A stretch of DNA of 64,000 nucleotides, from the NCBI RefSeq assembly GCF_900108245.1, contig NZ_FNUY01000001.1, positions 310,001-374,000 of the forward strand, read 5' to 3'. A program made the position numbers and the translations under genes. Each line of letters opens with the position of its first letter. Positions within the stretch are counted from its first letter, which is position 1. This DNA is from Allobosea lathyri (GTDB taxonomy: Bacteria > Pseudomonadota > Alphaproteobacteria > Rhizobiales > Beijerinckiaceae). Shown piece by piece: positions 44,228 through 54,545 of this stretch. The notes under the pieces are model-generated. The model did not search any database and was not told the DNA's origin. It worked only from the letters and a program-made list of their open reading frames with translations.

Positions 44228-45681
44228 CATGGACCTTGACGGTCGTTCGCCAGCGCGTCGCGCAGGCCCTCCTCGTGCTCGCCTTCCTTCACGTTCCCCT
44301 GCAGGCGCTGGCCGTTTGGCGGCGCGGCGTCGACGATCTGTCGCCGGTTGGCTTCTGCCTCGCGCTGGCGCTGAGCGCATTGCTGACCTATCGCCGTTTC
44401 GGCGTAGCGATCGTCACCCGGCTCGTCATTTCGCTCGTGCTGATCGGCCAGGTATCCATGCTGGTCTTCAGCTTTGCCGGCCATCCCTGGCAGCCGGACA
44501 TCCATATGTATTACTTCGCCATTCTGGCGTTGTTGGCCGGATTCTGCGATTGGCGGCCAATCATCATGGGCGCGCTGCTGACCGCGCTGCACCATCTGAT
44601 CCTGCAATACGTCTTGCCCGCGGCGGTGTTCTATCAGGGCGGCAGCTTGTGGCGCGTGCTGTTGCACGCCGTCATCGTCGTCGTGGAGACGGGGTTCCTC
44701 GCGACCTTTGCCGTGATCATGGCGCGGATGTTCGCGATGAACGAGGCCGGGTTGCTGCGGGCGCAGGAGATTGCCGAGCGCGAACGGGCGACGAGCGAGC
44801 GGGAGAAGCGGCTGGCGGAAGAGCTTGGACTGCGTGCCACCGCCTTGCGCGAGATCGTGGCCGGCTTCCGCGGCCAGATGGAACAGGCCATGGCCGTTCT
44901 CGACCGCTCGGCGGAGGCCATGAAGGGCGAGTCGAGGGCCTTGACCGGAACGTCCGACCAGGCACGCCAGCAGACCGCGTTCGTGTCCGATGCCGCAGCC
45001 GAAACCATGCAGGGTATCGACCAGCTATCCGCCGCGAGCAACGAGCTCGCCGCCTCGATCAATGAGATCGGCCGGAATGTGTCGCAATCCGCAGCGGGTT
45101 CGAAAGGGGCTGCCGATCTTGCACGTCGCGCCAGCGGAGAAATCGAGAACCTCGCGCGGAGCAGCGAGAGCGTCGGAGCTGTGGTCGAGATCATCCGCAA
45201 CATCGCGGCCCAGACCAGCATGCTGGCGCTCAATGCCACGATCGAGGCGGCGCGGGCTGGCGAGATGGGCCGCGGTTTCGCCGTTGTCGCCAGCGAGGTC
45301 AAATCCCTGTCTGCCCAGACCGCCAGGGCGACCGACGAGGTGTCGGGCCAGATTGGCGCGATGCAGGAGGTCTCCCAGCGTTCGCTGAAGGCGATCCGCG
45401 ACATTGTCGATGCTATCGGCGAGGTCGAACACGTCGCGGATGCGATCGCGTTCTCCGTGCATGAGCAGGGCCGCGCCACGTCCGAAATTGCTCATCAGGT
45501 CCGGCTTTCATTCGAAGGCGCGCGGCGCAGCGCCGGCGCTGTCGGCAGTTTCGAGACGATGACCGCGCGGACCCATGACGCCGCAGAGCAATTGCAGCAG
45601 ACGGCGGACGCGCTCGCCACTCAGGCGCAGGGCATCCGCCGGGAGGTCGCAGCCTTCTGCGGTCGCGTCGCAGCCGCCTGA
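44224..45681 (+). CDS. Methyl-accepting chemotaxis protein with multi-span membrane sensor
   Basis: About 485 residues. The N-terminal ~190 residues have about six membrane segments, with conserved-looking text HPWQPDIHMYYFAILALLAGFCDWRPIIMGALLTALHHLIL between them; there is no large periplasmic domain. A coiled linker follows without a clear HAMP domain, then the signalling hairpin with tip IRNIAAQTSMLALNATIEAARAGEMGRGFAVVASEVKSL, which binds CheA and CheW. The His/Asp/Tyr-rich membrane sensor resembles those of some GGDEF proteins and may sense a membrane-soluble or gaseous cue. It converges on deoB with one base between stops. Confidence 0.92.
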   Translation: MTWTLTVVRQRVAQALLVLAFLHVPLQALAVWRRGVDDLSPVGFCLALALSALLTYRRFGVAIVTRLVISLVLIGQVSMLVFSFAGHPWQPDIHMYYFAILALLAGFCDWRPIIMGALLTALHHLILQYVLPAAVFYQGGSLWRVLLHAVIVVVETGFLATFAVIMARMFAMNEAGLLRAQEIAERERATSEREKRLAEELGLRATALREIVAGFRGQMEQAMAVLDRSAEAMKGESRALTGTSDQARQQTAFVSDAAAETMQGIDQLSAASNELAASINEIGRNVSQSAAGSKGAADLARRASGEIENLARSSESVGAVVEIIRNIAAQTSMLALNATIEAARAGEMGRGFAVVASEVKSLSAQTARATDEVSGQIGAMQEVSQRSLKAIRDIVDAIGEVEHVADAIAFSVHEQGRATSEIAHQVRLSFEGARRSAGAVGSFETMTARTHDAAEQLQQTADALATQAQGIRREVAAFCGRVAAA

Positions 45682-45682
45682 A

Positions 45683-46900
45683 CTACCAGGGGCGGCCGGG
45701 GCCGAGGCGGCCGATGCCGAGATGCAGACTTAAGGTAGCTGCGATATCGGCGAAGCTCTCGCGCCCGCCCAGTGGACCGCCCGCTATTCGCGGCCCGAAG
45801 GCGAGGATCGGCACATGCTCGCGGGTATGGTCTGTGCCGGGCCAGGTCGGGTCGTTGCCATGATCGGCCGTGATGACCGTGAGATCCCCGGGCCGCAGCT
45901 TCGCTTCAAGGCGGGGCAGCAGCGCGTCGAAAGCCTCGAGTGCCGCAGCATAGCCCGGCACATCGCGGCGATGGCCGTATTCGGTGTCGAAATCGACGAG
46001 ATTGACGAAGCAGAAGCCGCCATCGGGCAAGCGGTCGATTGCGTCCAGCGCCGCCTCGAACATGGCGGCGTTGCCGAACGGTTTGATTTCCTCGCCGGTC
46101 GCGCGATGCGCGAAGATATCGCCGATCTTGCCGACCGTGATGATGGCCCGGCCTTGCGCCGCGAGACGGTCGAGGATCGTCTCGTTCGGTGGGGGAATCG
46201 CGAAATCCTTGCGGTCGCCTGTCCGGCTGAAGCCGGTCTTCGCCGTGCCGACGAAAGGCCGAGCTATGACCCGCCCGATCCTGAGTGGGTCGACCAATGC
46301 GCGGACCTTCCGGCAGAGGTCGTAAAGCCGCTCCAGTCCGAAATGCTCCTCATGCGCTGCGATCTGCAGCACCGAGTCGACCGAGGTGTAGCAGATCGGC
46401 TTGCCGGTCCCGATATGCTCTTCGCCGAGTTCATCGATGATTGCGGTGCCCGAGGCGTGCCGGTTGCCGAGAATGCCGGGCAGGGCGCCGTCCCTGATGA
46501 TCGCAGCCACGAGATCGGGCGGAAAGGAGTTCTCCAGCGCGGTGAAATAGCCCCATTTGAACGGCACGGGGCAGCCGGCGATCTCCCAATGGCCCGAAGG
46601 CGTATCCTTGCCCTGGCTGATCTCTACGCCGTAGCCGAACTGCCCGGTCGGATCCGCGGGCTTGGTGACACCGGCGAGCGGACGCCCTGTCGAGGCCTCG
46701 CAGGCATGGGCGAGACCGAGCCTGACCAGATTGGGGAGCTTCAGAGGGCCCCCACGCAGCCCGTCCCTGTCGCCCCGCCCCTCCGCGCAGGCCTGCGCGA
46801 GATGGCCCAATGTGTCCGCGCCGGCGTCGCCATAGGCATCAGCGTCCTCGGCGGCACCGCAGCCGACCGAGTCGAGGACGATCAGGATCGCGCGTGTCAT
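45683..46900 (-). CDS. deoB: Phosphopentomutase
   Basis: A 405-residue protein of alkaline-phosphatase superfamily: [33 protein letters not shown] (metal Asp and catalytic Thr region), [29 protein letters not shown], and [27 protein letters not shown]. It interconverts ribose- or deoxyribose-1-phosphate and the 5-phosphate in nucleoside salvage. It starts two bases after the yejF gene, on the same strand, so it is cotranscribed with the peptide importer here. Confidence 0.96.
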   Translation of the reverse strand: MTRAILIVLDSVGCGAAEDADAYGDAGADTLGHLAQACAEGRGDRDGLRGGPLKLPNLVRLGLAHACEASTGRPLAGVTKPADPTGQFGYGVEISQGKDTPSGHWEIAGCPVPFKWGYFTALENSFPPDLVAAIIRDGALPGILGNRHASGTAIIDELGEEHIGTGKPICYTSVDSVLQIAAHEEHFGLERLYDLCRKVRALVDPLRIGRVIARPFVGTAKTGFSRTGDRKDFAIPPPNETILDRLAAQGRAIITVGKIGDIFAHRATGEEIKPFGNAAMFEAALDAIDRLPDGGFCFVNLVDFDTEYGHRRDVPGYAAALEAFDALLPRLEAKLRPGDLTVITADHGNDPTWPGTDHTREHVPILAFGPRIAGGPLGGRESFADIAATLSLHLGIGRLGPGRPW

Positions 46901-46902
46901 GC

Positions 46903-48546
46903 TCAGTTGCTGACCGCGGCGACGCCGACAGGTTCGAGATTGAGTGCAGCGGCGAGCAGGGCCTGCGTATAGGCCTCGCGCGGCCGGGCGAAGATCTCTT
47001 CTGCCGGGCCTTCCTCCACGACCTTGCCGTGCTGCATTACTACAACGCGGTGGGAGAGGGCGCGAACGACCTTGAGGTCATGGCTGATGAAGAGGTAGCC
47101 GAGCTTGCGGCGGGCCTGCAGGTCGCGCAGCAATTCGACGATCTGCGCCTGAACCGACATGTCCAGCGCCGAGGTCGGCTCGTCCAGCACGACGAATTTC
47201 GGATCGAGCGCCATGGCGCGGGCGATCGCGATGCGCTGACGCTGGCCGCCGGAGAATTCATGCGGGTAGCGGTCCATGGCGCTCGGGTCGAGGCCGACAT
47301 CGCTGAGCGCGCGCGCGACGATCTCGCGGCGCTGGCCGTAGCTCAGGCCGCTCTGCTGGACGGTCAGGCCTTCTGCCACGATCTCGGCCACCGACATGCG
47401 CGGCGAGAGCGAGCCATAGGGGTCCTGGAAGACGACCTGAAGGTCCTTGCGCTTGGGGCGGACGGCGGCGCTCGCAAGCCCGTCGATCCGGTCGCCGAGG
47501 AAGACGATTGGCCCCTCCGACGAGATCAGGCGCAGGATCGCCAGCCCGAGCGTGGTCTTTCCCGATCCGGATTCGCCGACGACGCCGAGCGTCTCGCCCT
47601 CGCGCACCCTTATCGAGATGCCGTCCACGGCCTTCACATGGCCGGTCGTGCGGCGCAGGAAGCCCGACTTGATGGGGAACCAGATCTTCATCGGGCCGGC
47701 TTCCAGCAGCGTGGCAGCCGCGTCCGGGACCGGCGCCGGCCGTCCCTTCGGCTCAGCTGCCAGCAGGCGCCTGGTGTAGTCATGCTGCGGCTGGTCGAAA
47801 ATCTCGGCGACGGGCCCCTGCTCGACGATCTTGCCCTTCAGCATCACGCAGACCCGGTCGGCGATACGCCTGACGATGCCAAGGTCATGGGTGATGAACA
47901 GGATCGCCATGCCGAGACGGCCCTGCAACTCCTTCAGAAGGGCCAGGATCTGCGCCTGCACGGTGACGTCGAGCGCCGTCGTGGGCTCGTCGGCGATCAG
48001 GAGATCGGGCTCGTTGGCGAGCGCCATCGCGATCATCACCCGTTGGCGCTGCCCGCCCGACAGTTGGTGCGGATAGGCATCCAGCCGGCTTTCGGCATCT
48101 CGGATGCCGACCAGCGCGAGCAGTTCGAGCGTACGGGCCCGAGCCCTGTCGCCGCGCAGGCCCTTATGCAGTTCGAGGATTTCGCCGATCTGCCGCTGGA
48201 TCGTGTGCAGCGGGTTGAGCGAGGTCATCGGCTCCTGGAACACCATGGTGATGTCGTTGCCGCGCACCTTGCGCATCGCATCCTCATCGGCCGCGATCAG
48301 GTCCTGGCCCAGGTCCCGGCCATTGAACATCACCTTGCCCGACGGGTGATGGGCCGCGGGATAGTTCAGGAGCTTCAGGATCGAGAGCGCCGTCACGGAT
48401 TTGCCGGAGCCGGACTCCCCGACGATAGCCAGCGTCTCGCCCCTGGCGATCTGGAACGAGATACGGTCGACGGCCAGCGTCTCGCGGCCGCCCTGGCGAA
48501 AGGCGACGGAGAGGTCTTCGACGGAGAGGAGGGGGGAGGTGCTCAC
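46903..48546 (-). CDS. yejF: Oligopeptide ABC transporter ATP-binding protein, two fused ATPase domains (YejF-like)
   Basis: A 547-residue protein carrying two complete ABC domains: Walker A GESGSGKS near residues 38 and 325, signatures LSGGQRQR and FSGGQRQR, and Walker [13 protein letters not shown] and [12 protein letters not shown]. Each domain ends in the oligopeptide-family C-terminal region ([44 protein letters not shown]). It powers the Yej importer with both ATPases on one chain. Its GTG start overlaps the yejE stop (GTGA). E. coli YejABEF takes up oligopeptides, including microcin C. Confidence 0.94.
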   Translation of the reverse strand: MSTSPLLSVEDLSVAFRQGGRETLAVDRISFQIARGETLAIVGESGSGKSVTALSILKLLNYPAAHHPSGKVMFNGRDLGQDLIAADEDAMRKVRGNDITMVFQEPMTSLNPLHTIQRQIGEILELHKGLRGDRARARTLELLALVGIRDAESRLDAYPHQLSGGQRQRVMIAMALANEPDLLIADEPTTALDVTVQAQILALLKELQGRLGMAILFITHDLGIVRRIADRVCVMLKGKIVEQGPVAEIFDQPQHDYTRRLLAAEPKGRPAPVPDAAATLLEAGPMKIWFPIKSGFLRRTTGHVKAVDGISIRVREGETLGVVGESGSGKTTLGLAILRLISSEGPIVFLGDRIDGLASAAVRPKRKDLQVVFQDPYGSLSPRMSVAEIVAEGLTVQQSGLSYGQRREIVARALSDVGLDPSAMDRYPHEFSGGQRQRIAIARAMALDPKFVVLDEPTSALDMSVQAQIVELLRDLQARRKLGYLFISHDLKVVRALSHRVVVMQHGKVVEEGPAEEIFARPREAYTQALLAAALNLEPVGVAAVSN

Positions 48547-49715
48547 GCGAACGTCTTCCTCGGGTCGAATGCGTCCCGGACCGCTTCGCCGATGAAGATC
48601 AGCAGCGAGAGCATCAGCGCGATCACGATGAAGCCGGACAGGCCGAGCCAGGGCGCCTGCAGGTTGGCCTTGCCCTGCGCCAGCAATTCACCCAGCGAAG
48701 GCGAGCCGGGCGGCAGGCCAAAGCCGAGGAAGTCGAGCGAGGTCAGCGTCGTGATCGACCCGTTCAGGATGAAGGGCAGGAAGGTGAGCGTCGCCACCAT
48801 GGCGTTGGGCAGCAGGTGCTTGACCATGATCGCACGGTTGGACAAGCCCAGCGCCCGGGCCGCCCGGACATATTCGAAATTGCGCGCCCGCAGGAACTCG
48901 GCCCTGACGACGCCAACAAGCGCGACCCATGAGAACAGCAGCAGGATGCCGAGCAGCACGAAGAAGCTCGGCGTGATGATGGCCGCCACGATGATCAGCA
49001 GATAGAGCGCCGGGATCGAGGTCCAGATCTCGATGAAGCGCTGGAAGATCAGATCGGTCCAGCCGCCGAAATAGCCCTGCACGGCGCCAGCCGCGATGCC
49101 GATCATCGAAGAGATCGAGGACAGGATCAGCCCGAACAGGATCGAGATGCGGAAGCCGTAGATCAGCCGCGCCACCACATCACGTCCCTGGTCGTCGGTG
49201 CCGAGCCAGTTCCATTCGAGGTCGCGGCAGCCTGTGCCGCCCGTGCGCTCGGCGATGACGCGACACTGCTCGTCCTTGAGCATCCAGGTCGGCGGAGCCG
49301 GCGCAGGCACCGGCAGATCCAGATTATGCGTGCGGTAGCTGTAGCGGATCAGCGGCCAGACGGCATAGCCATGGGCCGCGATCTCCTTGGATATGACGGG
49401 GTCGCGATAGTCGGTCGTGGCAAGGAAGCCGCCGAACTTCTCTTCGGGGTAATTCACGGCAACCGGAAACAGCCATTCGCCCTTGTAGCGGACGATGAGC
49501 GGCCGGTCGTTGGCGATGAACTCGGCGAAGAGCGAGAGGATGAACAGCGTCAGGAAGAGCCAGAGCGACCACCAGCCGCGCTTGTTCGCCTTGAAGTTGT
49601 TGAGGCGTCGCCGGTTGATCGGCGTCAGCTTGAGCCAGCCGGAGCTCGCTTCGAGCGGAGCCAGCGGAGCATTGCTGCGCAAGGCGGGTGGAGCGTCGAT
49701 CAGCGTATCGCTCAT
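48543..49715 (-). CDS. yejE: Oligopeptide ABC transporter permease (YejE-like)
   Basis: About 390 residues. After a cytosolic N-terminus comes the YejE-type segment LTPINRRRLNNFKANKRGWWSLWLFLTLFILSLFAEFIANDRPLIVRYKGEWLFP, an elongated loop with one Cys pair (QCRV...GCRD), and the DppC-type WLGTDDQGRDVVARLIYGFRISILFG. ATG 49715 is seven bases from GGGAGG; the alternative ATG 49721 overlaps the yejB stop (ATGA) but sits right against that site. The ORF extension to 50396 overlaps yejB and is rejected. It forms the channel with YejB. Confidence 0.93.
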   Translation of the reverse strand: MSDTLIDAPPALRSNAPLAPLEASSGWLKLTPINRRRLNNFKANKRGWWSLWLFLTLFILSLFAEFIANDRPLIVRYKGEWLFPVAVNYPEEKFGGFLATTDYRDPVISKEIAAHGYAVWPLIRYSYRTHNLDLPVPAPAPPTWMLKDEQCRVIAERTGGTGCRDLEWNWLGTDDQGRDVVARLIYGFRISILFGLILSSISSMIGIAAGAVQGYFGGWTDLIFQRFIEIWTSIPALYLLIIVAAIITPSFFVLLGILLLFSWVALVGVVRAEFLRARNFEYVRAARALGLSNRAIMVKHLLPNAMVATLTFLPFILNGSITTLTSLDFLGFGLPPGSPSLGELLAQGKANLQAPWLGLSGFIVIALMLSLLIFIGEAVRDAFDPRKTFA

Positions 49716-49717
49716 GC

Positions 49718-50815
49718 TCATGCCTCCCGCGTGTCGAAATCGATGCGGGGGTCGACCCAAGTATAGGTCAGGTCGGTGATGAGATGCACGACGAGGCCGA
49801 TCAGCGAGAAGATGTAGAGATTGGCGAAGACGACGGGATAGTCGCGGTTCACGATCGCCTCGAAGGACAAAAGGCCCAGCCCGTCCAGCGAGAAGATCGT
49901 CTCGATCAGCAGCGAGCCGGCAAACAGCGCGTGCACGAAAGCACCGGGAAAGCCGGCGATCACGATCAGCATCGCGTTGCGGAAGACATGGCCATAGAGC
50001 ACGCCCCGCTCGCTCAAGCCCTTCATCCGCGCGGTCAGGACGTATTGCTTGCGGATTTCGTCGAGGAAGGAGTTCTTGGTCAGCAGCGTCGAGGTCGCGA
50101 ACGCACCAAGCGCCATCGCGGTCACCGGCAAGGCGATATGCCAGAGATAATCGACGGCCTTGCCGAACAGGCTGAGCTCGTTCCAGTTCTCCGAATGCAG
50201 CCCGCGCAGCGGGAATATCTGCCAGAACGAGCCGCCGGCGAAGAGCACGATCAGGAGGATCGCGAACAGAAATCCAGGAATGGCGTAGCCGACGATCACG
50301 ACCGCGCTCGTCCAGGTGTCGAAGCGCGAGCCGTCCTTCACCGCCTTGCGGATGCCGAGCGGGATCGAGATCGCATAGGACAAAAGCGTCATCCACAGGC
50401 CCAGCGAGATCGAGACCGGCAGCTTCTCCTTGATCAGTTGGAGGACTGGCGCGTCGCGAAAATAGCTGCGGCCGAAATCGAAGCGGATGTAGTCGCCGAG
50501 CATCTTGACGAAGCGCTCATGCGCCGGCTTGTCGAAGCCGAACTGCTTTTCCAGCTCCTTGATGAAGGCGGGGTCGAGCCCCTGCGCCCCGCGATAGGAC
50601 GAGTTCGCATCGCCGCCCATCTGCGCGCCTGAATCGCCGCCCTGGCCGCCGCCAACGCGATCCGACGCGCTCCCGGCATTCGGGTTCTGCAACTGCGCGA
50701 TCACGCGCTCGACCGGCCCACCGGGCGCAAACTGCACGATGATGAAGGAGATCAGCAGGATGCCGAACAGCGTCGGCACCATCAGCGCGATGCGTCTCGC
50801 GATATAGCTCAGCAT
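49718..50815 (-). CDS. yejB: Oligopeptide ABC transporter permease (YejB-like)
   Basis: A 365-residue inner-membrane protein. It opens [42 protein letters not shown], and has a YejB-type long loop ([35 protein letters not shown]). The EAA loop is [25 protein letters not shown]. It lies between the class 2 palindrome and yejE. Confidence 0.94.
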   Translation of the reverse strand: MLSYIARRIALMVPTLFGILLISFIIVQFAPGGPVERVIAQLQNPNAGSASDRVGGGQGGDSGAQMGGDANSSYRGAQGLDPAFIKELEKQFGFDKPAHERFVKMLGDYIRFDFGRSYFRDAPVLQLIKEKLPVSISLGLWMTLLSYAISIPLGIRKAVKDGSRFDTWTSAVVIVGYAIPGFLFAILLIVLFAGGSFWQIFPLRGLHSENWNELSLFGKAVDYLWHIALPVTAMALGAFATSTLLTKNSFLDEIRKQYVLTARMKGLSERGVLYGHVFRNAMLIVIAGFPGAFVHALFAGSLLIETIFSLDGLGLLSFEAIVNRDYPVVFANLYIFSLIGLVVHLITDLTYTWVDPRIDFDTREA

Positions 50816-50841
50816 GCACTACGTCCGCCATTGCCGCCGCG

Positions 50842-50934
50842 CGTCATGCTCGCCCTGGTGGCGAGCATCCACGTCTTGAACGCTGTCTTCGATGAAAGAA
50901 GACGTGGATGGTCGGGACAAGCCCGACCATGACG
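50842..50934. repeat. Long palindromic repeat, class 2, within the yej operon
   Basis: Left arm 50842-50877 begins CGTCATG and ends CATCCACGTCTT; right arm 50899-50934 begins AAGACGTGGATG and ends CATGACG, pairing with it. Each arm holds its own hairpin: CTCGCC/GGCGAG on the left and GGTCGGG/CCCGACC on the right. The 93-base element therefore forms a cruciform or branched RNA. It lies between yejA and yejB, where it could reduce downstream expression and protect the yejA message. Confidence 0.8.
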
Positions 50935-50960
50935 AAGGAGGCAAGCCAACGAACGATGCA

Positions 50961-52829
50961 TCACGCCTTCCCGATCCGCTTGGCTTTCTCGGCATCGTAC
51001 CACCAGATCGCGGGGGCGCCGGAGCCGTATTTCGGCTTGGTCTGCGGCCGGTCGAACATGTCCCAGTAAGCCAGCAGTTCGGTGGCGTTCCACCACATCG
51101 GGATCCAGTAGCGCCCCGCTCGCAGCAGCCGGTCGAGCGCCTTGGCGGCGACGACGACCTCGGCATAGCTGTCGGCCTGGCCGATCTTTTCGATCATGGC
51201 GTCGATAGCGGGACTGGCAATGCCGCCGGCATTGCGGGAACCCCGCGTTTTGGCCGCCTCGGAGCCGTAGACGATGCGCAGGCTGTCGCTCGGGATCGCG
51301 CTGCCGCCGAGCGCCCGGCTGATGATGTCGAAGTCGAATTCGTCGAGCCGGCGCTGATATTGCGCACCATCGACGATGCGCGAGGTCGCGTTGATACCGA
51401 GTCGCTTGAGATTGGCCTGGAAGGGCTGGGTATGCGGCTGCAGGGCGGGCTGCGAATCGAGGAACTCGATCTCGAAGGGCTTGCCGTCGGGCAGCTTCAG
51501 CACGTTGCCGTCACGCTTGCACCCTGCGGCGCGGAACAACTCATCGGCCTGGCGAAGCAAAGCGCGGTCGCTGCCCGAGCCGTCGCTGACCGGTGGCAGC
51601 CAGGGCTCGCCGAAGACCTCGTCGGGAACCTTGCCGCGGAAGGGCTCGAGCAACGCCAGTTCCTCGGGCGAAGGCTTGCCGACAGCCTTGGAGTCGGAAT
51701 TCTCGAAATAGGACGTGAGGCGCGAATAGATGCCGAACATGATGTTCTTGTTCGTCCATTCGAAGTCGAAGCAGAGCCCCAGCGCCTCGCGGATGCGCGG
51801 GTCGGCGAACTTGTCGCGGCGCAGGTTGAAGATCCAACCCTGCGAACCCGTCGGATCGGTTTTCGGCAGAGCTTCTTTCTTGACCTTGCCTTCGTGGACA
51901 GCCGGAAAATCATAGCCGGTCGCCCAGATGCGCGCGGTGAACTCTTCCTGGAAGGTGATGACGCCGCTTTTGAAGCCCTCGAACGCCACCTGCCGGTCGC
52001 GGAAATACTCCCAGCGCACCCGGTCGAAATTGTTGATGCCGACATTCACGGGCAAATCCTTGGCCCAGTAGTCCGGCACGCGCTCGAACTCGATGAAGCG
52101 CCCCTGCTCGAAGCGGCCGACCTTATAGGCGCCCGATCCCAGCGGCGGCTCCAGCGTCGAAGCCTCGAAATTGCGGGTTGACCAGAATTTCTCGGAGAAC
52201 ACCGGCAGTCCGGCGACGACGAGGTGCAGGTCGCGGCTGCGCTTGGCCGATAATTGCACGACGACGATGTCGTCGCCCTCGGCTTTCGAGGAGGCCAGCT
52301 CGTTCAGCATCAGCCGGTAGGAGGGGTGCCCCTTGGCCTTGAGCAGGTTCATGCTGAAGGCGACATCGCCAGCCGTTACCCGCGAGCCGTCATGAAATTT
52401 TGCCTCGGGCCTCAGGCGGAACCGATAGCTCAGCTTGTCCGGGGAGATGGCGACGCTCTTCGCCAGCAGGCCGTAGAGCGAGCCCGGCTCGTCGCCCGAG
52501 CCCGCCATCAGGCTGTCGAAGCAGGCATCCATGCCGGCCGCGCCGTCGCCCTGCAGGACGAAGGTATTCAGCGTGTTGAAGGTATCGAAACTCTGGTTGC
52601 CGCCAGCGCGCTTGATCTGGACCGTCAGCGTGCCGCCCTTGGGCGCCCGGGGGTTCACATAGGCGAAATGCGGAAAATCGGGCGGCAGCGCGAGTTCGCC
52701 GAAGGTGGAGAGGCCGTGCAACTCGGCGTCCGCAGCAAGCGCGCTCCCGGGCAGAACCGGCAGGCCGGCACCCATCGCCATGGCGCCTCCGGCTTCGAGC
52801 AGCCTGCGGCGTGTGATGCGCATCGCCAT
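50961..52829 (-). CDS. yejA: Oligopeptide ABC transporter substrate-binding protein (YejA-like)
   Basis: About 622 residues, family 5 binding protein. The N-terminus MAMRITRRRLLEAGGAMAMGAGLPVLPGSALA is a Tat-type signal (RRRLLE). YejA text follows: HGLSTFGELALPPDFPHFAYVNPRAPKGGTLTV, FDTFNTLNTFVLQGDGAAGMDACFDSLMAGSGDEP, and PLGSGAYKVGRFEQGRFIEFERVPDYWAKDLPVNVGINNFDRVRWEYFRD. ATG 52829 is the first codon of the signal; the frame start at 52943 adds unrelated sequence. It captures oligopeptides in the periplasm and is first in the yej-deoB operon. Confidence 0.93.
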   Translation of the reverse strand: MAMRITRRRLLEAGGAMAMGAGLPVLPGSALAADAELHGLSTFGELALPPDFPHFAYVNPRAPKGGTLTVQIKRAGGNQSFDTFNTLNTFVLQGDGAAGMDACFDSLMAGSGDEPGSLYGLLAKSVAISPDKLSYRFRLRPEAKFHDGSRVTAGDVAFSMNLLKAKGHPSYRLMLNELASSKAEGDDIVVVQLSAKRSRDLHLVVAGLPVFSEKFWSTRNFEASTLEPPLGSGAYKVGRFEQGRFIEFERVPDYWAKDLPVNVGINNFDRVRWEYFRDRQVAFEGFKSGVITFQEEFTARIWATGYDFPAVHEGKVKKEALPKTDPTGSQGWIFNLRRDKFADPRIREALGLCFDFEWTNKNIMFGIYSRLTSYFENSDSKAVGKPSPEELALLEPFRGKVPDEVFGEPWLPPVSDGSGSDRALLRQADELFRAAGCKRDGNVLKLPDGKPFEIEFLDSQPALQPHTQPFQANLKRLGINATSRIVDGAQYQRRLDEFDFDIISRALGGSAIPSDSLRIVYGSEAAKTRGSRNAGGIASPAIDAMIEKIGQADSYAEVVVAAKALDRLLRAGRYWIPMWWNATELLAYWDMFDRPQTKPKYGSGAPAIWWYDAEKAKRIGKA

Positions 52830-53051
52830 TGTCTCGCGTCTCCCTTCGATTCGCTGGCCGATTATGTCGCACTCAACCCGCGACGCCAGCCATAGCGGCA
52901 TTTGCCGCCATGGTGAGGGCGATACCATGGCGCCTACAAGCAAAAGCCGGGCTAAGCGGCCCGGCTTGGCTAGATGTCATGCGCGCTGAATCGACGCAAA
53001 CGTTCCGGCGATTTTTCTCAGGCCTTGGCAGGTCTCAAGGCTTGGCAGTTC

Positions 53052-53591
53052 TCAGGGCTTGGGCAGCGGCTTGGGCGCGTCCGAGAGTGTGTTGAGATAA
53101 GCGATGACATCGGCGCGTGTATCGGGCTTGCCGATGCCGGCGAAGGCCATGATCGTGCCGGGCACATAGGCCTTGGGGTTCTTGATGAAGTGGTCGAGCC
53201 CGTCGGCATCCCAGGTCTTGTCGTTGCGGCCCTTCATCGCGGCAGAGTAGCCGAAGCCGGCGACCGAGCCTTCGTTGCGGCCATAGACGTCGAAGAGATG
53301 CGGGCCGACCTTGTTGGCGCCGCCCTTCTCGAAGGTGTGGCAGGCCTTGCAGGCGCCGACAGCCTTTTCGCCCTTTGCCGGATCGGCCTTGGCGAGACGC
53401 ACCGCGATCGGCTCGTCGGCGACGGGGGCTGCAGCTCCTGCTGCCGCGGCCGGCTCTTCGCTCGGCAGCTCGAAGCCCGGGACCACGGGCTTGTGCGGCG
53501 CGAACACGATGCCCGCTATCATGTTGAGGCCCAACACCACGAGCAGCGTGGAGAGAACCGCTCCGGCGATCTTGTTGGTTTCGATATCCAT
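53052..53591 (-). CDS. Membrane-anchored class I cytochrome c
   Basis: About 179 residues. A single N-terminal membrane anchor (about 8-30, IAGAVLSTLLVVLGLNMIAGIVF) is followed by an Ala/Pro-rich linker (about 45-65) and a cytochrome c domain. Heme binding is CKACH in AVGACKACHTFEKGGANKVGPHLFDVYGR, with the axial Met in GTIMAFAGIGKP. This architecture matches the CycM-type cytochromes that carry electrons from the bc1 complex to cytochrome oxidase. ATG 53591 is chosen because it begins the anchor. It is divergent from kdsB. Confidence 0.9.
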   Translation of the reverse strand: MDIETNKIAGAVLSTLLVVLGLNMIAGIVFAPHKPVVPGFELPSEEPAAAAGAAAPVADEPIAVRLAKADPAKGEKAVGACKACHTFEKGGANKVGPHLFDVYGRNEGSVAGFGYSAAMKGRNDKTWDADGLDHFIKNPKAYVPGTIMAFAGIGKPDTRADVIAYLNTLSDAPKPLPKP

Positions 53592-53794
53592 CGTACCCGA
53601 ACCTTGGGCCCGTCCGCAGCCAAGGCGCGGGAGGCGAGACAGCGCTTCGGCCGGAGTCTTGAAACGCTCCAGCCTCAAGCCGTTGCTTAACCGCTTTGCG
53701 CGCTTCATTGCAACTCGTATAAGCACGCTCCGCTTTGAGACCTTTTGACGCTTCCCGTCGTTTTGCGCGACGCTTACGCCGAGCCCGCCCGCCT

Positions 53795-54538
53795 ATGTCG
53801 AACCCGCTGATCCTGATCCCTGCGCGCATGACCGCCACGCGCCTGCCCGGGAAACCATTGGCGGACGTCAATGGCGAGCCGATGATCGTGCATGTCTGGC
53901 GCCGCGCCGTCGAAGCGAATATCGGCCCTGTCGCGGTCGCAACCGACGCACAAGAGATCGTCGCGGCCATCGAGGCCGCCGGCGGCCGCGCGGTTCTGAC
54001 CCGCGACGACCACCCCTCCGGCTCCGACCGCATCAAGGAAGCCGCCGACATTCTGGACCCTGAGGGCCGGCACGATGTCATCGTCAACGTTCAGGGCGAT
54101 CTGCCGACGATCGATCCGCGCGTCATCGCGGCGTCCGTCGAGCCGCTATCCGATCCGGCTGTGGATATCGTGACGCTGGCCGCCGTGATCACGCGCGAGG
54201 ACGAGAAGACCGAGCCGAGCGTCGTCAAGGCGATCGGAAGCGAGATCGCGCCAGGCCGCATGCGCGCGCTGTATTTTACCCGCTCGACAGCGCCGAGCGG
54301 GGAGGGGCCTCTCTACCATCACATCGGCCTCTACACCTATCGCCGCAAGGCGCTGGACCGCTTCGTCAGCCTGCCGCCGTCCCCGCTGGAAAAGCGCGAG
54401 CGGCTGGAGCAGCTGCGCGCGGTCGAGGACGGCATGCGCATCGACATCATCGTCGTCGAGGATGTGCCGCTCGGCGTCGATACGCCCCATGACCTGGAAC
54501 GCGCCCGCGCGATCCTCAAATCCCGCGCCGGAGCTTAA
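53795..54538 (+). CDS. kdsB: 3-deoxy-manno-octulosonate cytidylyltransferase
   Basis: About 247 residues. [34 protein letters not shown] is the nucleotide-binding start; [21 protein letters not shown] and [11 protein letters not shown] are the CMP-Kdo synthetase signatures. The C-terminal [35 protein letters not shown] and [18 protein letters not shown] complete it. It activates Kdo with CTP for lipopolysaccharide core synthesis. ATG 53795 matches the family N-terminus. pheA starts eight bases after its stop. Confidence 0.96.
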   Translation: MSNPLILIPARMTATRLPGKPLADVNGEPMIVHVWRRAVEANIGPVAVATDAQEIVAAIEAAGGRAVLTRDDHPSGSDRIKEAADILDPEGRHDVIVNVQGDLPTIDPRVIAASVEPLSDPAVDIVTLAAVITREDEKTEPSVVKAIGSEIAPGRMRALYFTRSTAPSGEGPLYHHIGLYTYRRKALDRFVSLPPSPLEKRERLEQLRAVEDGMRIDIIVVEDVPLGVDTPHDLERARAILKSRAGA

Positions 54539-54545
54539 GCGTTTC

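Noticed and set aside
46810-49005. Long plus-strand open frame (731 codons) opposite yejF/yejE
   Set aside because: It is an antisense shadow of well-supported ABC transporter genes. Its product is rich in Arg, His, Asp and Gly with no domain text, typical of high-GC third-position bias.
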